NCBI GenBank assembly: GCA_963205275.1
Contig: CAUJIH010000006.1
Coordinates: 1 to 64,000 of the forward strand
Reading direction: 5' to 3'
Length of the DNA: 64,000 nt
Origin: Verrucomicrobiota bacterium
Lineage (GTDB): Bacteria; Verrucomicrobiota; Verrucomicrobiia; Verrucomicrobiales; DEV007
Shown here: piece after piece, positions 1 through 8,963 of the stretch
Position numbering within the stretch: position 1 is the first letter of the stretch
How the letters are laid out: each line of letters starts with the position of its first letter
The notes under the pieces: model-generated
The model's database searches: none
What the model was told of the DNA's origin: nothing
What the model saw: the letters and a program-made list of their open reading frames with translations, nothing else
Program-made: the position numbers and the translations under genes

Positions 1-145
1 GTTCGCAAACGGCATCAATTCCGCCAGCGTCAAACGCAGCTTGAACAACAGGGCGAAGGGCTGTGGCACGATCAGTCAAGGCTTGGCCAGTCTCGTTGAT
101 CTTTGAAATTATTCGACTAATCTTAGATACCTGAATAGTTACGGA
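1..145 (-). CDS. possible gene fragment running off the left edge
   Basis: On the minus strand a frame stays open for 48 codons from the edge to a stop at 146-148. Its translation reads like ordinary protein near the edge (…ALRPVVQAAFDAGGIDAVCE). No ATG or GTG exists in the frame; a TTG at 77-79 is the only plausible start. It could be the 5' end of a gene lying mostly outside the window, a decayed remnant, or chance. I do not recognise the family. Nothing else in the first 231 bases looks coding. Confidence 0.22.
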
Positions 146-154
146 TCATGATTC

Positions 155-179
155 CGATGAGCGATGAACGATGAACGAT
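155..179. repeat. short 7-bp tandem repeat
   Basis: The unit CGATGAA (first copy CGATGAG) is repeated about 3.5 times in the non-coding stretch downstream of the ceramidase-like gene. It is the only obvious structure in positions 146-231. Confidence 0.6.
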
Positions 180-231
180 AGAACACCGCCGACAAAATAC
201 ATGAAAGTCTGCCTAGAATCAAAGCAGACGC

Positions 232-1737
232 TTACTTCCCCTGTCCCGACTTCTCTTGGTCCGGAAAGAGTCCATTGATCAATTCGACACTGCGTTCGAC
301 CAGAATCTGCCCCGCCTCTGGACTCGCCGTATTACTTTGCACGATCGCACTGTATCCGCCTCCGGCTACGGCGCGAGCAGTAGGCAAGTAGCGCCGAGCA
401 TCCGTTGTCAGTTCGATCACGAGAGTTTGCAATGCCTTGCTCCGAGCCTTGATTTGTGTTCCATACTCTTGGAACAGCTCAAAAGGATTAGTCGCGATGG
501 CCACATCTCCGATTCGTAGAATGTGGATCTCCGCCTGGAACGTGTTCTCTCGATCCTGATTGCGGAAGCGATCCAGAGTCAGGCGATACCAATGAGCACG
601 ACTTGTTTTATCCCCTTTCGCCTCCGCCGCTGCGATTTCCTTCTCCGCCTCCGCCACTTCCTCGGACGTCACCTTGCGCACTGGTAGAGTGAGAGTTTCG
701 GTGAGATGATGAAAGACCACATCGGTATGCACTTCTTTTTCGACGAGCGAGCGCACATCCTCGACCTCGCGCACGATGCGACTGGCTAAATCCGCCGTCG
801 CGGTAATCCCGCGCAGTTCCAGCATTCGAGCCTCTGCTGCCTTGCGAAAGATCGTGCGCGGTGCCAGATCGCCCGCCGCCCCCGGTAGTCCGAGCACAAA
901 GGAATCCCCCGAAGGATTGACTCCTAAATCCTCCCGGACATCATGCCAGAAGTCAGCATTGATCATCCGACGACTCTCCACCACCTGCGACGGACAGGCG
1001 AGGTTGACACAGGTAGCGAGAGGTTTTTGGTTCGTAGGATCGTCGTTCCAGAAATATAGCAGCTCGACTCCGTGATCCTCGCCACCCTCGATTCCTCGGA
1101 ATTCGGGCACATTGGTGGCCCCGTACATTTTCGCACTCCCATCCGCATAGACCGCTCGACGATTCATCCCGACTACCGCATGACCTAGCCCCCATGCGAC
1201 AGAGCCAATACGCCTGCTTTCCCAAGCTCGCACCGCAGCCTCCACGATCCGATCTGCAGCGAATTCAGCAAACTCCGCTGGTTGCATCACTCCTTCTTTC
1301 GGAATGTCGTAAGCCATCTCGTAGTTCTCGACCGACAAGAGACCCGAGGTATGCGTATGAGTCGCGGTCAGAATCAACTTTCGCGGATCAAACTCCGGAA
1401 TCCGCTTCGCTAATTTTGCTCGAACCGTCTCCGTGAAAGGCGTGATTATCGCCACCACATCCATCGACACTAGGATCACCTCATCCATCTTCTTCCCATT
1501 CTCCAGAGCCTCGATCACGAGCACGCTCGCCGTAATTGGAGTCTCTCCCCCCTGCGAAATCCGCGTATAAAACTGACCCGCCAGCGCAATCGGCTGATCC
1601 GGAGTAATGTCCACCATCGCCGCCCCGACGCGCAACTCCGCAGCCCTCAGAGGAAGCAAAAACGCAGAAAAAATGATACAAGCGCTGAGAATCAGACGAA
1701 TCAAAACACTCTCACGAGATGATGCTAAGAATTCCAT
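232..1737 (-). CDS. secreted neutral/alkaline ceramidase-like protein
   Basis: A 501-residue protein with an N-terminal signal sequence (hydrophobic residues about 13-31, ending LRAA). The mature part opens with RVGAAMVDITPD, the hallmark start of the neutral/alkaline non-lysosomal ceramidase N-terminal domain. It carries a histidine motif TATHTHTSG around residues 125-132, comparable to the THTHSGP metal/active-site motif of that family. PVC bacteria carry many such paralogues, and most are uncharacterised, so ceramide hydrolysis is not assured; only the fold and export are well supported. The start follows a C/T-rich leader. The gene is the distal member of a minus-strand run starting with the DUF6807 gene. 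Confidence 0.8.
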   Translation of the reverse strand: MEFLASSRESVLIRLILSACIIFSAFLLPLRAAELRVGAAMVDITPDQPIALAGQFYTRISQGGETPITASVLVIEALENGKKMDEVILVSMDVVAIITPFTETVRAKLAKRIPEFDPRKLILTATHTHTSGLLSVENYEMAYDIPKEGVMQPAEFAEFAADRIVEAAVRAWESRRIGSVAWGLGHAVVGMNRRAVYADGSAKMYGATNVPEFRGIEGGEDHGVELLYFWNDDPTNQKPLATCVNLACPSQVVESRRMINADFWHDVREDLGVNPSGDSFVLGLPGAAGDLAPRTIFRKAAEARMLELRGITATADLASRIVREVEDVRSLVEKEVHTDVVFHHLTETLTLPVRKVTSEEVAEAEKEIAAAEAKGDKTSRAHWYRLTLDRFRNQDRENTFQAEIHILRIGDVAIATNPFELFQEYGTQIKARSKALQTLVIELTTDARRYLPTARAVAGGGYSAIVQSNTASPEAGQILVERSVELINGLFPDQEKSGQGK

Positions 1738-1909
1738 ACTGAAACAGGAAAGGATATTTCGGAGCAGGAATGCAAGAAAAACCGATGGAGAATTGCGGAA
1801 TCAAAGCGTCTTTCAAATCCTCTCCTCAACTCAAGCGCAAGTGATGGCAGCCGCGATGCCCCCGAGAGATCCCGCTCGCTCCACTCGAACAGATCGGCAC
1901 ACCTTCTCC

Positions 1910-2905
1910 TCAGCGAATAATTTTGTGCTTCTTCGCAAGCTCCATCACACGCTGGTGAATGATCGGGTTATTCTCCAGTGAGCGCTGCTCTGCTTCAGGC
2001 CAGCTCTCGAGCTTACGGTCACGGGCGACTTGATCGTCGGCTTGATCTAAGGCCTCCAGTACTTCTCGGAGGAAATCCGCTCCCACCAAATCGAAGTCTT
2101 TCAAAACTGCGTCTCCATTCGTGTAGCGGAGTTCCTTCAAGTCCTCCGGTAAGGCTGACCGATCAAGCTTTCCCCGCCGATCCGCACGCTTGAACAAAGG
2201 CTCCCAGTAGAGGCCGGAAGCTCGATAAGAGGCCGTATAAATCTCAGGCATCTCCTCGTCTCGCGGTGGCCAAGTATCTTTCTTCGCCTCCTTGGACTCC
2301 GCACCAAGCCCGAGTCCCGACTCAGACCAGCGAGCGGTACCCTCCGTATACCAACTATTCTTAAAAAACGTAGTGCCGTTCTGGATGATATGAAACATCT
2401 CGTGCGCCGGAGTGAGATTGAGTATGGGATCAACGCTTGTGGCCACATTGAAGCGCAGCACCTTCGTATTGGCGGGATCATCCGACCGTCCAGAGGGCAC
2501 CATCTCGTCAAAAGCGACACCGTTTGCTTTGACTATATCTTTCGAGAGCAATTTCACATCGATCCAAGAAACTCCTTTGTATCGCGAAGACTTGAGCGGA
2601 TCGCAGAAACCGAGACTGGTCCACAATCGCCAGGCAGCCCAGGCCTGAATGGCGACGTTTTCCACCTGATCTGGCACGCTGTTTTGATTCTTGTCAGCAG
2701 GATCCACGGCGTGTGGACCCTCCGACTCGTAAATCACCCGGATCTGACCTTTCACGAACTTTTTAGCGATCGATGCATTTCTTCTCGCCTTTGCGTCCTG
2801 CGCCGAAGTGCCCGGTAGCACAAGAACTCCTAGGAGCATTGCGCATACTCCGCAAAGAAGTAGCCCTGTCGTCCGAACGCTTATAAGGGAGCCAAGAGAT
2901 TTCAT
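1910..2905 (-). CDS. secreted metalloprotease-like protein (MXAN_6640-like)
   Basis: 331 residues from the ATG at 2905, chosen over an in-frame start 12 codons upstream because it directly precedes a signal peptide (hydrophobic residues about 12-35). The mature N-terminus contains the phrase GPHAVDPADKNQNSVPDQVE (about 63-82), which resembles the calcium-loop-like segment of MXAN_6640-type putative metalloproteases. A zinc-binding HEMFH lies at 168-172, and TEGTARWSE at 187-195 supplies a candidate glutamate third ligand, as in gluzincins. Inference: an exported zinc peptidase. The substrate is unknown. It lies 57 bp downstream of the DUF6807 gene on the same strand. Confidence 0.68.
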   Translation of the reverse strand: MKSLGSLISVRTTGLLLCGVCAMLLGVLVLPGTSAQDAKARRNASIAKKFVKGQIRVIYESEGPHAVDPADKNQNSVPDQVENVAIQAWAAWRLWTSLGFCDPLKSSRYKGVSWIDVKLLSKDIVKANGVAFDEMVPSGRSDDPANTKVLRFNVATSVDPILNLTPAHEMFHIIQNGTTFFKNSWYTEGTARWSESGLGLGAESKEAKKDTWPPRDEEMPEIYTASYRASGLYWEPLFKRADRRGKLDRSALPEDLKELRYTNGDAVLKDFDLVGADFLREVLEALDQADDQVARDRKLESWPEAEQRSLENNPIIHQRVMELAKKHKIIR

Positions 2906-2962
2906 GTCTGCAATCAGGCAGCGAGACTGAGGTTCGCGCAATCTCGTTCGATTACTACCTGA

Positions 2963-3961
2963 TCACTCCCCGGCGAAGGCTTTGTAGAGACCATCGACGT
3001 CGGCATCCTTCGGACTGCCCTGATGGAATGCGATACGCCACCGGAAAGTAATCGTCTGCCCGGCAGGAATCACCATCTGTCCGGCATTCTTATCTTCCAG
3101 TTTCTCGAAATGGTGCTTTCCGAAGGGATTAGCGGCGACTAGACCGTAGTCGCGAGAGTGCCAATACGTGGGGTGACGAGGATTGGAAGGATGATCAAAG
3201 AGAGCGATTCCGACAGGTTTCCCCTCGAGTTCGCCATAGGCATCGACCCAAAGGGCGCGCTTGCCCCACGTTTCCGGACCCTCGATCCCCTCGCTGTTCA
3301 GCAGATGTCCGGTGCCAGGGATCATCGCGGGCTTTTTCCCGGGATTTCGACGGACGACCTGTAGTTCCGGTCTCATGCGGAATGCCAGCCCCCCGTCTTT
3401 ATCATCACCGAAGGTAACGGTACCGTGAGACGCATGAAAGGCGATGGTAATGTCGATCTGGCGAGGACCATTTGGGTCCTTCGGCGGGAGAAAGCGCACG
3501 GTGCGCGTGTCTGTCATCACGATGGTGCCATCGGATGCGACATAATCGTTCTCAGCAACGAATCGACCCTCCGCCCCACCACTATCAATTTTCTTGAATC
3601 CCTTGTGTACAGTGCGTCCGGGGATTCGTCCGTCACGGAGGGGATTAATCGCCCAAAAGTTATGACCATTGACGAGGCTGTGAGCAAACCACAGGGACTG
3701 GTGATGCGGGTGATCCGTGTCCTCCCCTTCCACCGTCTCAAAGGGGAAGCGTCGCGTCATCGGAATCTGTCCAGGGCCGAGGATGGGATAAAACGAAGGG
3801 AAAGGGCGCTCAGCAGGATTGAAAAGATATTCTGTGAATCGCTCTCCGTTCATTTCCACTACCAGTCGGTCCGGCTGTTCGGTGATTTTCACGGAAGGCT
3901 CTGCCTGAAGTGAAGGCAGAGCGACGAGCGCAATGATGGGTATAAGATAACGGAATTGCAT
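2963..3961 (-). CDS. secreted DUF6807 (PmoA-family) protein
   Basis: 332 residues with a cleavable signal peptide (residues 1-20, ending LQA). The body shows the family phrases RFPFETVEGEDTDHPHHQSLWF (read about residues 69-90) and GHLLNSEG. Databases label this family 'PmoA' or DUF6807, but it is unrelated to particulate methane monooxygenase and is widespread in verrucomicrobia and planctomycetes beside sugar oxidoreductases. The histidine cluster DHPHHQS suggests a metal or active site, by inference. It diverges from the DapA-like gene at 4160, and the 198-bp gap probably holds both promoters. Confidence 0.78.
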   Translation of the reverse strand: MQFRYLIPIIALVALPSLQAEPSVKITEQPDRLVVEMNGERFTEYLFNPAERPFPSFYPILGPGQIPMTRRFPFETVEGEDTDHPHHQSLWFAHSLVNGHNFWAINPLRDGRIPGRTVHKGFKKIDSGGAEGRFVAENDYVASDGTIVMTDTRTVRFLPPKDPNGPRQIDITIAFHASHGTVTFGDDKDGGLAFRMRPELQVVRRNPGKKPAMIPGTGHLLNSEGIEGPETWGKRALWVDAYGELEGKPVGIALFDHPSNPRHPTYWHSRDYGLVAANPFGKHHFEKLEDKNAGQMVIPAGQTITFRWRIAFHQGSPKDADVDGLYKAFAGE

Positions 3962-4159
3962 GAATAGAGACTCTTGCAGTCATTTCCAGCGATTCACAAA
4001 CACTAATTCCTCCCTTGGTTGCGCCGTATTCGCGAATGAGAGGCACGGGCACTGTAGGTTGCGGGCTGTGAGCCGCAGTCCGGATTCTGCTTGCCGAGCC
4101 TCTGTCCCGACTCTACAGATTTCAGACCTGCTCCTTCCCATTCCACATTCTTTTTCTCC

Positions 4160-5200
4160 ATGATACACGACATCTCCACTCTGCGACAGCATCTGAACGA
4201 GGGCCAGGTGATCCCGGCGATGCCGCTAGCGCTGAACGCAGATCGAAGCTGGTCCACTCGACATCAGCGGGCGCTGGTTCGCTACTACCTGGACGCAGGT
4301 GCTGGCGGTCTAGCGGTCGGAGTCCACACGACACAGTTCGAAATCCGCGAGCCGAACCACGCTCTCTTTGAACCCGTCCTCCGTTTCTGTGCGGAAGAAG
4401 TGCAAAAATACTGCAAGCCGGAGCGGCGCTTCGCGCTCATCGCTGGCGTCTGCGGTCCGACCAAGCAGGCGGTGGCGGAGGCAGAACTAGCCCGCTCTCT
4501 GGGATACGATGCGGTGCTGCTGAGCCTCTCAGCTCTGCGCGATGAGGACGACGCGGCTCTGATCGCTCATTGCCGCCGAGTAGGAGAAATCCTCCCACTG
4601 ATCGGTTTCTACCTGCAGAGAACAATAGGCGGTCGTGACTACGGCTATCGCTTCTGGCGCGAGTTCGCGGGAATCGAATCCGTTGTCGCGATCAAAATGG
4701 CCCCCTTTGACCGATACGCCACGCTGGACGTGATTCGCGCCGTGGCAGACAGCACGCGCGAAGATTTGGCGCTGTACACGGGCAATGACGACCATATCAT
4801 CCACGATCTGACCACGCCCTTTCCTTTTGGGAATCCGCATCGCCGCATCGTCGGCGGGCTGCTGGGACAGTGGGCTGTGGGCACGCGCCAGGCGGTCGCT
4901 TTGCTCCACGACGTAAAACACGCCCAGCTCAGCGCGGCGGAGTGGGCGACGCGAGATGCGACGCTGACCGATTTCAACGCGGCCTTGTTTGATCCTTCTC
5001 ACCGCTTCGCCGGGTGCATCGCGGGAATCCAGGAACTGCTGCGACGCGAGGGGCTGGTGCCCTCCCGTGCCTGTCTGAATCCCGATGAAGACCTTTCGCC
5101 CGGCCAGAGCGAGGAGATTGATCGCACAGTCTCCCGATATCCGGAGTGGCAGGACAGCGCCTTCATCCAGGAAAATCTGGATCGCTGGCTTTCCGATTGA
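4160..5200 (+). CDS. dihydrodipicolinate synthase (DapA)-family lyase
   Basis: 346 residues from the ATG at 4160, chosen because it follows a T/C-rich leader and begins the conserved domain; the 23 in-frame codons upstream look non-coding. The protein is a class I aldolase-type TIM barrel. SVVAIKMAPFDR places the Schiff-base lysine near residue 179, as in DapA/NanA proteins. The C-terminal 40 residues are typical of PVC homologues. The neighbours are RraA-like, MlrC-type and lactonase genes, so an aldolase or dehydratase step on a keto-sugar acid is more likely than lysine biosynthesis. That role is inferred. Confidence 0.8.
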   Translation: MIHDISTLRQHLNEGQVIPAMPLALNADRSWSTRHQRALVRYYLDAGAGGLAVGVHTTQFEIREPNHALFEPVLRFCAEEVQKYCKPERRFALIAGVCGPTKQAVAEAELARSLGYDAVLLSLSALRDEDDAALIAHCRRVGEILPLIGFYLQRTIGGRDYGYRFWREFAGIESVVAIKMAPFDRYATLDVIRAVADSTREDLALYTGNDDHIIHDLTTPFPFGNPHRRIVGGLLGQWAVGTRQAVALLHDVKHAQLSAAEWATRDATLTDFNAALFDPSHRFAGCIAGIQELLRREGLVPSRACLNPDEDLSPGQSEEIDRTVSRYPEWQDSAFIQENLDRWLSD

Positions 5201-5244
5201 TTCCTGTCGGGATCGGCTGCGAAGGGCTAGCGATCAATGTGGCG

Positions 5245-5298
5245 CAGACAATCCTGTCTGTGAACTCACATGGGTCAACTGAGACAAGATTGTCTCAG
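5245..5298. repeat. pair of REP-like hairpin repeats
   Basis: Two adjacent, related inverted repeats lie between the DapA-like and RraA-like genes. The first is CAGACA-ATCC-TGTCTG at 5245-5260. The second is CTGAGACAA-GA-TTGTCTCAG at 5279-5298, a nine-base-pair stem with a two-base loop. Both are built around GACAA/TTGTC. The arrangement resembles the small intergenic REP-like palindromes scattered through verrucomicrobial and planctomycete genomes; I saw no other copy in this window. The flanking stretch 5301-5404 shows nothing else. Confidence 0.6.
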
Positions 5299-5404
5299 CT
5301 ACTTTTAAGACGCGAGCGTATGAACGAAGAGCTTGTTAATTGATTCCGGTCGGAATTGGGAGTAAAGAAGCAATTTACTCATTCTATTTTTTGATTGTTC
5401 CTTT

Positions 5405-6049
5405 ATGAGCCTGCTCGAAGACCTCTCCACTCTCTATTCCGCCGTAGTCGCCGATATTCTCGACGGTCGTGGCTATACGCAACAGACTCTCCCGATTTCC
5501 ATCCACGCTCTCACTCCAGCACAACGAGTATCAGGTCGTGTGTACACTATTAGGACGGAAGCCGTAGATGCCGTGCCCGAATCCCCCTACAAGCTGGAGA
5601 TGGAGGCCATCGACACGGCGCAAAAAGGGGACGTACTGGTCATGGACGGCGAGTATGATACGGGCTGTGCGGTCTGGGGGGAGCTCTTGAGCACGGCCTG
5701 CATGGCGCGCGGAGTGAAGGGGATCGTGATGACGGCCTGCTCGCGCGATTTGTGGGCCCTGCGATCCATGGATTTCCCTGTGTTTGGCATCGGAACCTTT
5801 CCCGCCGATAGCAAGGGGCGCCGGGATGTGGTCGCTATTCGCGAGCCACTAGAACTCGGCGGAGTCAAGGTGGAACAAGGCGATTATCTGCTCGGCGACG
5901 TCGACGGGGTCGTGATTATCCCACAGGGAATCGCGGCGGAAATCATCGCAGAAGCTAAGGAAAAGGTGTCCGGTGAAAACACAGTGCGTGACGAACTCGC
6001 CGCCGGAGTCCCGGTAGCAGAGGTGTTCCGCCGTCACGGGATTCTGTAA
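5405..6049 (+). CDS. RraA-like / 4-hydroxy-4-methyl-2-oxoglutarate aldolase-family protein
   Basis: 214 residues, full length for the family. RDLWALRSMDFPVFGIG (from about residue 117) carries the Arg-Asp pair used by HMG/CHA aldolases to bind pyruvate and the divalent metal. GDVDGVVIIP (about 160-169) is the family's C-terminal signature. The usual DG before the RD segment is replaced by AC, so the exact substrate may differ. Members of this fold are either aldolases/oxaloacetate decarboxylases or RNase E regulators. Beside a DapA-like lyase and a lactonase, an aldolase is the better guess. It starts after a T-rich leader ending CCTTT. Confidence 0.82.
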   Translation: MSLLEDLSTLYSAVVADILDGRGYTQQTLPISIHALTPAQRVSGRVYTIRTEAVDAVPESPYKLEMEAIDTAQKGDVLVMDGEYDTGCAVWGELLSTACMARGVKGIVMTACSRDLWALRSMDFPVFGIGTFPADSKGRRDVVAIREPLELGGVKVEQGDYLLGDVDGVVIIPQGIAAEIIAEAKEKVSGENTVRDELAAGVPVAEVFRRHGIL

Positions 6050-6076
6050 AAGCTAGGGGCAGATCCGCTTTTACAG
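6044..6076. terminator. bidirectional terminator candidate
   Basis: CTGTAAAAGC (6044-6053) pairs with GCTTTTACAG (6067-6076), a ten-base-pair stem with a 13-base loop. The 5' arm overlaps the stop codon of the RraA-like gene. The convergent M81 gene ends about 100 bp further on. The T/A run lies inside the stem, so it is not a canonical tailed terminator. Confidence 0.45.
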
Positions 6077-6177
6077 AGCTCGTCAAGGCAATCCCTAAAA
6101 TTGAAATTGAGGCTGCTGATCCACGCACCATTCCTATGCTATCGTGAACCTTGCTACCCGTGTTCTTCGAATGGGCA

Positions 6178-7653
6178 TCAAATCGCCTCGAAAGGAAACA
6201 TGGGACGGCGGCGCTTGGTGTAGGTCAGTTTTGTCATGTCCGCTCGGGTAGGGCCGGGGGTATCGACGTGGAGGAAACCGCCCTTCGCGACTTCTTCGTA
6301 GGCGGCCATGGGGGCGATCACGCCCTTTGCGACGATGGCATCGAACTCGAAGGGATCGATTCCGCAGGAGGCAAGCTGGGCTAGACTGAAGGGCACCATG
6401 CGGCGCGTGGTAGCCATCACGACGACTCCCTTCCCCTGCTCATCTATGCTTTCCAGAATGGCAGTCGGACCTTGATCGAATTCGGAAAAGCCGCCGTGAC
6501 GAGCTTTGCTTTCGGAGAATTTTCCTTCGTGCAGGGAACGGATGCGCCACCTCCCGTTCACCGGGGCGGCGGGATCGCCCACCGCAGCATCGAGAATCGC
6601 TCCAGCACCCAATTCAGTCGCCCGAGCGGCAGCGGTGGGATCGCAGAGGCAAAGAAAGAGCCGTCCCGGAGAACCCGCTTTCAGCCATTCATGCACGAGC
6701 ACGGTGCTATCTGCCGGAGAGCCGCCGCCCACGTTGTCGCCCATGTCGAGGAAGACAACGGGGTGCAGGGCACTCTGCGTCGCGAGTGAAACTGCGGTCG
6801 CGGCATCGAGTTGCTCCGGCTCAAAATCTCGTCGCCTTTCCCACATCTGAGCGGCGATCTGGTCGGCGGTCTTTTGGGCGAACTCTCGATCACCATCGGT
6901 GATGACGATGACGGACGAGCCCATCTCCGCGACATCCGCGTAGGGAAAGCCGAGCAGAATAGAATGGTCTAACACTCCCGCTTTCTCCGCGATGGCCTGC
7001 GCCTCGCGATAGAACCCTGCCATGGGTTCTTGGCCGGTGTTTTGTAGTCGGATATTCATCGCCATGGATGGGCAAGAGGCCGCCTGCGCCAGACTCACTT
7101 CCCCCGCCAGCGCCCGCAACAGAAGCTTCGCCGCCCGCTTTCCGGTCTCACGTTGGTCGAGGTGAGGATTGGTGCGGTAGGCCGTCAGAGCGTCGGTCGC
7201 CGCGATCATCTCAGGAGAAAGATTCGTGTGGGGATCGAGCGTCGCCACGATGGGAATCTCCCGTCCGACCTGCTCGCGAACACGGCTGAGCCAATGACCG
7301 TCGGCGTCTTCCCACTCCTCGGCGACGGTTGCTCCGTGGGGTGCGGCGAGGATTCCATCCAACGGCCCGGCCTCGGCCAGAGCCTGTAACATTTCCTCCA
7401 CAAGAGTCGCAAACACCTCGCGCTCGATCCGTCCGAAAGGAAGTGCCCGAGCCACAAAAATGGGCACGACCTCGACTCCAGACCCATCGAGGACTTCAAA
7501 AAAGCCACCGACCTCGTGCTGAACATGCGCCATTTTTTCCCGAATCGCCTCTCCTCGTAGCAGGAGATCTTCCTCGAAGTGATGACGCTGGGTTTTCTCC
7601 GCGAGAAAAGTATTCGATTCCTGGATCAATCCAACAATTCCGATGCGCATCAT
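6178..7653 (-). CDS. M81-family metallopeptidase (MlrC-like)
   Basis: 491 residues with both MlrC domains. The N-terminal domain opens IGIVGLIQESNTF and has LDPHTN near residue 139, the Asp/His metal ligands. The C-terminal domain has DNVGGGSPADST near residue 307. The family is named after MlrC, which completes microcystin degradation, but most homologues are of unknown specificity and sit in amino-acid or sugar-derivative operons. The first two codons are both ATG; either (7653 or 7650) may be used. It begins 3 bp after the stop of the lactonase gene, so the two are almost certainly co-transcribed. Confidence 0.86.
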   Translation of the reverse strand: MMRIGIVGLIQESNTFLAEKTQRHHFEEDLLLRGEAIREKMAHVQHEVGGFFEVLDGSGVEVVPIFVARALPFGRIEREVFATLVEEMLQALAEAGPLDGILAAPHGATVAEEWEDADGHWLSRVREQVGREIPIVATLDPHTNLSPEMIAATDALTAYRTNPHLDQRETGKRAAKLLLRALAGEVSLAQAASCPSMAMNIRLQNTGQEPMAGFYREAQAIAEKAGVLDHSILLGFPYADVAEMGSSVIVITDGDREFAQKTADQIAAQMWERRRDFEPEQLDAATAVSLATQSALHPVVFLDMGDNVGGGSPADSTVLVHEWLKAGSPGRLFLCLCDPTAAARATELGAGAILDAAVGDPAAPVNGRWRIRSLHEGKFSESKARHGGFSEFDQGPTAILESIDEQGKGVVVMATTRRMVPFSLAQLASCGIDPFEFDAIVAKGVIAPMAAYEEVAKGGFLHVDTPGPTRADMTKLTYTKRRRPMFPFEAI

Positions 7654-7656
7654 GAG

Positions 7657-8778
7657 TTACTTTTTCTGAGAAGCAGTAGGAACGAAGCGAACGCAAACCG
7701 GAGATCCGATTTTGATTTCCGATCCGGAGAAGGCGGGAACACCGGTCTCCGCATCAATGCGATACGCGGCCACAGTGTCCGAATTCTGCGCCCCGGCGAT
7801 CAACCAAATCCCGTTGGGTGATAAGGCAAAGCCTCTCGGCTCTTTCCCGTGCAGCGGCATGTTCCCCACGGCGCTGAGTCGTCCGTCCGCCGCGATGCGA
7901 TACGCGGCAATGCTGTCATGGCCGCGATTCGAAGCGTATAGGTAGTAGCCGGATGGATGACAGAGAATCTCAGCGGTGGTGCCCGTCGGCTCCACTCCCT
8001 TTGGCAGGGTCGAGATCGACTGGAGAGCCGTCAGTTGACCGTTTTTCTCATCGACCGAAAAGGCCGTCACCGCCAGTCCCATCTCCTGCACGGCGTAGGC
8101 GAATTTCCCATCGGGCGTGAATGTCAGATGGCGCGGACCACCTCCAGGTGTGATTTCTGTCGTACCCAAGAGTTCCAGCTTTCCTGTCTGCGCGTTTGCG
8201 GAATAGCAGTAAATTTTGTCGGTGCCAAGGTCCGCTGCATATAAAAAGCGACCGTTCCGCGAAAAATTGACCGAGTGAGCATGAGGGCCTTTTTGCCGCT
8301 TCGCGTCGGGACCGTGGCCCTGATGCTGCACGGTGAAAGGCTCGGAAATCGCACCGTCCTTCGCGATGCGATAGCAGGACACGCTGCCTGCCCCGTAGTT
8401 CGCCACGGCCAATAGCTTGCCATCGGGACTGACGGAGGCATGACAGGGAGCACCTCCACCACTCGGCTGCTCATTAATTTTATCCAGTGATCCAGATTCG
8501 GGAATTCGATAGGCGACCACCCGGGCTGTAGATTCCGAGACCGCGTAAAGACGATCACCCTGCGGCGAAAACGCCACGAATGAGGGATTTTCTAACTCGG
8601 CAGCAAGTTCAGGTTCACTCAAAGTACCTCGAACCGAATCGAACGCGGCACGATAGATGCCTTTGGAAACGCCTGATTTCGTGTAAGTGCCGAAATAAAC
8701 CGTCTGATTTTCCGCCGAAGCGAAGGGAATGGAGAGCACTACTCCGATGGACAAAGCGAGACTAAGGGTAATTTTCAT
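7657..8778 (-). CDS. secreted lactonase-family seven-bladed beta-propeller (Pgl-like)
   Basis: 373 residues with a signal peptide (residues 1-22, ending ASA). Blades repeat motifs such as HASVSPDGKLLAVANYG, GPDAKRQKGPHAHSV and GGGPRHLTFTPDGKFAY, typical of the YbhE/cycloisomerase 2 group of 6-phosphogluconolactonases. An exported copy cannot easily be the cytosolic pentose-phosphate enzyme, so it probably opens sugar lactones in the periplasm (inference). It is the first gene of a two-gene unit with the M81 gene and diverges from the Gfo/Idh/MocA gene across 185 bp. Confidence 0.85.
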   Translation of the reverse strand: MKITLSLALSIGVVLSIPFASAENQTVYFGTYTKSGVSKGIYRAAFDSVRGTLSEPELAAELENPSFVAFSPQGDRLYAVSESTARVVAYRIPESGSLDKINEQPSGGGAPCHASVSPDGKLLAVANYGAGSVSCYRIAKDGAISEPFTVQHQGHGPDAKRQKGPHAHSVNFSRNGRFLYAADLGTDKIYCYSANAQTGKLELLGTTEITPGGGPRHLTFTPDGKFAYAVQEMGLAVTAFSVDEKNGQLTALQSISTLPKGVEPTGTTAEILCHPSGYYLYASNRGHDSIAAYRIAADGRLSAVGNMPLHGKEPRGFALSPNGIWLIAGAQNSDTVAAYRIDAETGVPAFSGSEIKIGSPVCVRFVPTASQKK

Positions 8779-8963
8779 TACAACATGTTCGCGAATGAGC
8801 GGTCTATCGCAAGATGAGAGTTTTGCGTTTTTAGGCCGTCTGGATCACCCTCATCGGACCAACAAGTCTGATCTCTCTCGCTGTGGCATGTAGATATCGA
8901 CTCCACAACAGAAGCGCAAATACGGGCTTTTCTCTCTACGACTTCCCGTATAACTTCGGGCAC

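Noticed and set aside
2963-3961. Particulate methane monooxygenase subunit A (by the 'PmoA' family name)
   Set aside because: The protein is soluble and secreted and has no membrane helices beyond the signal peptide. The name is a historical misannotation.
5146-5343. Small protein covering the hairpin pair
   Set aside because: The open frame is produced by the palindromes and overlaps the end of the DapA-like gene; it has no coding character.
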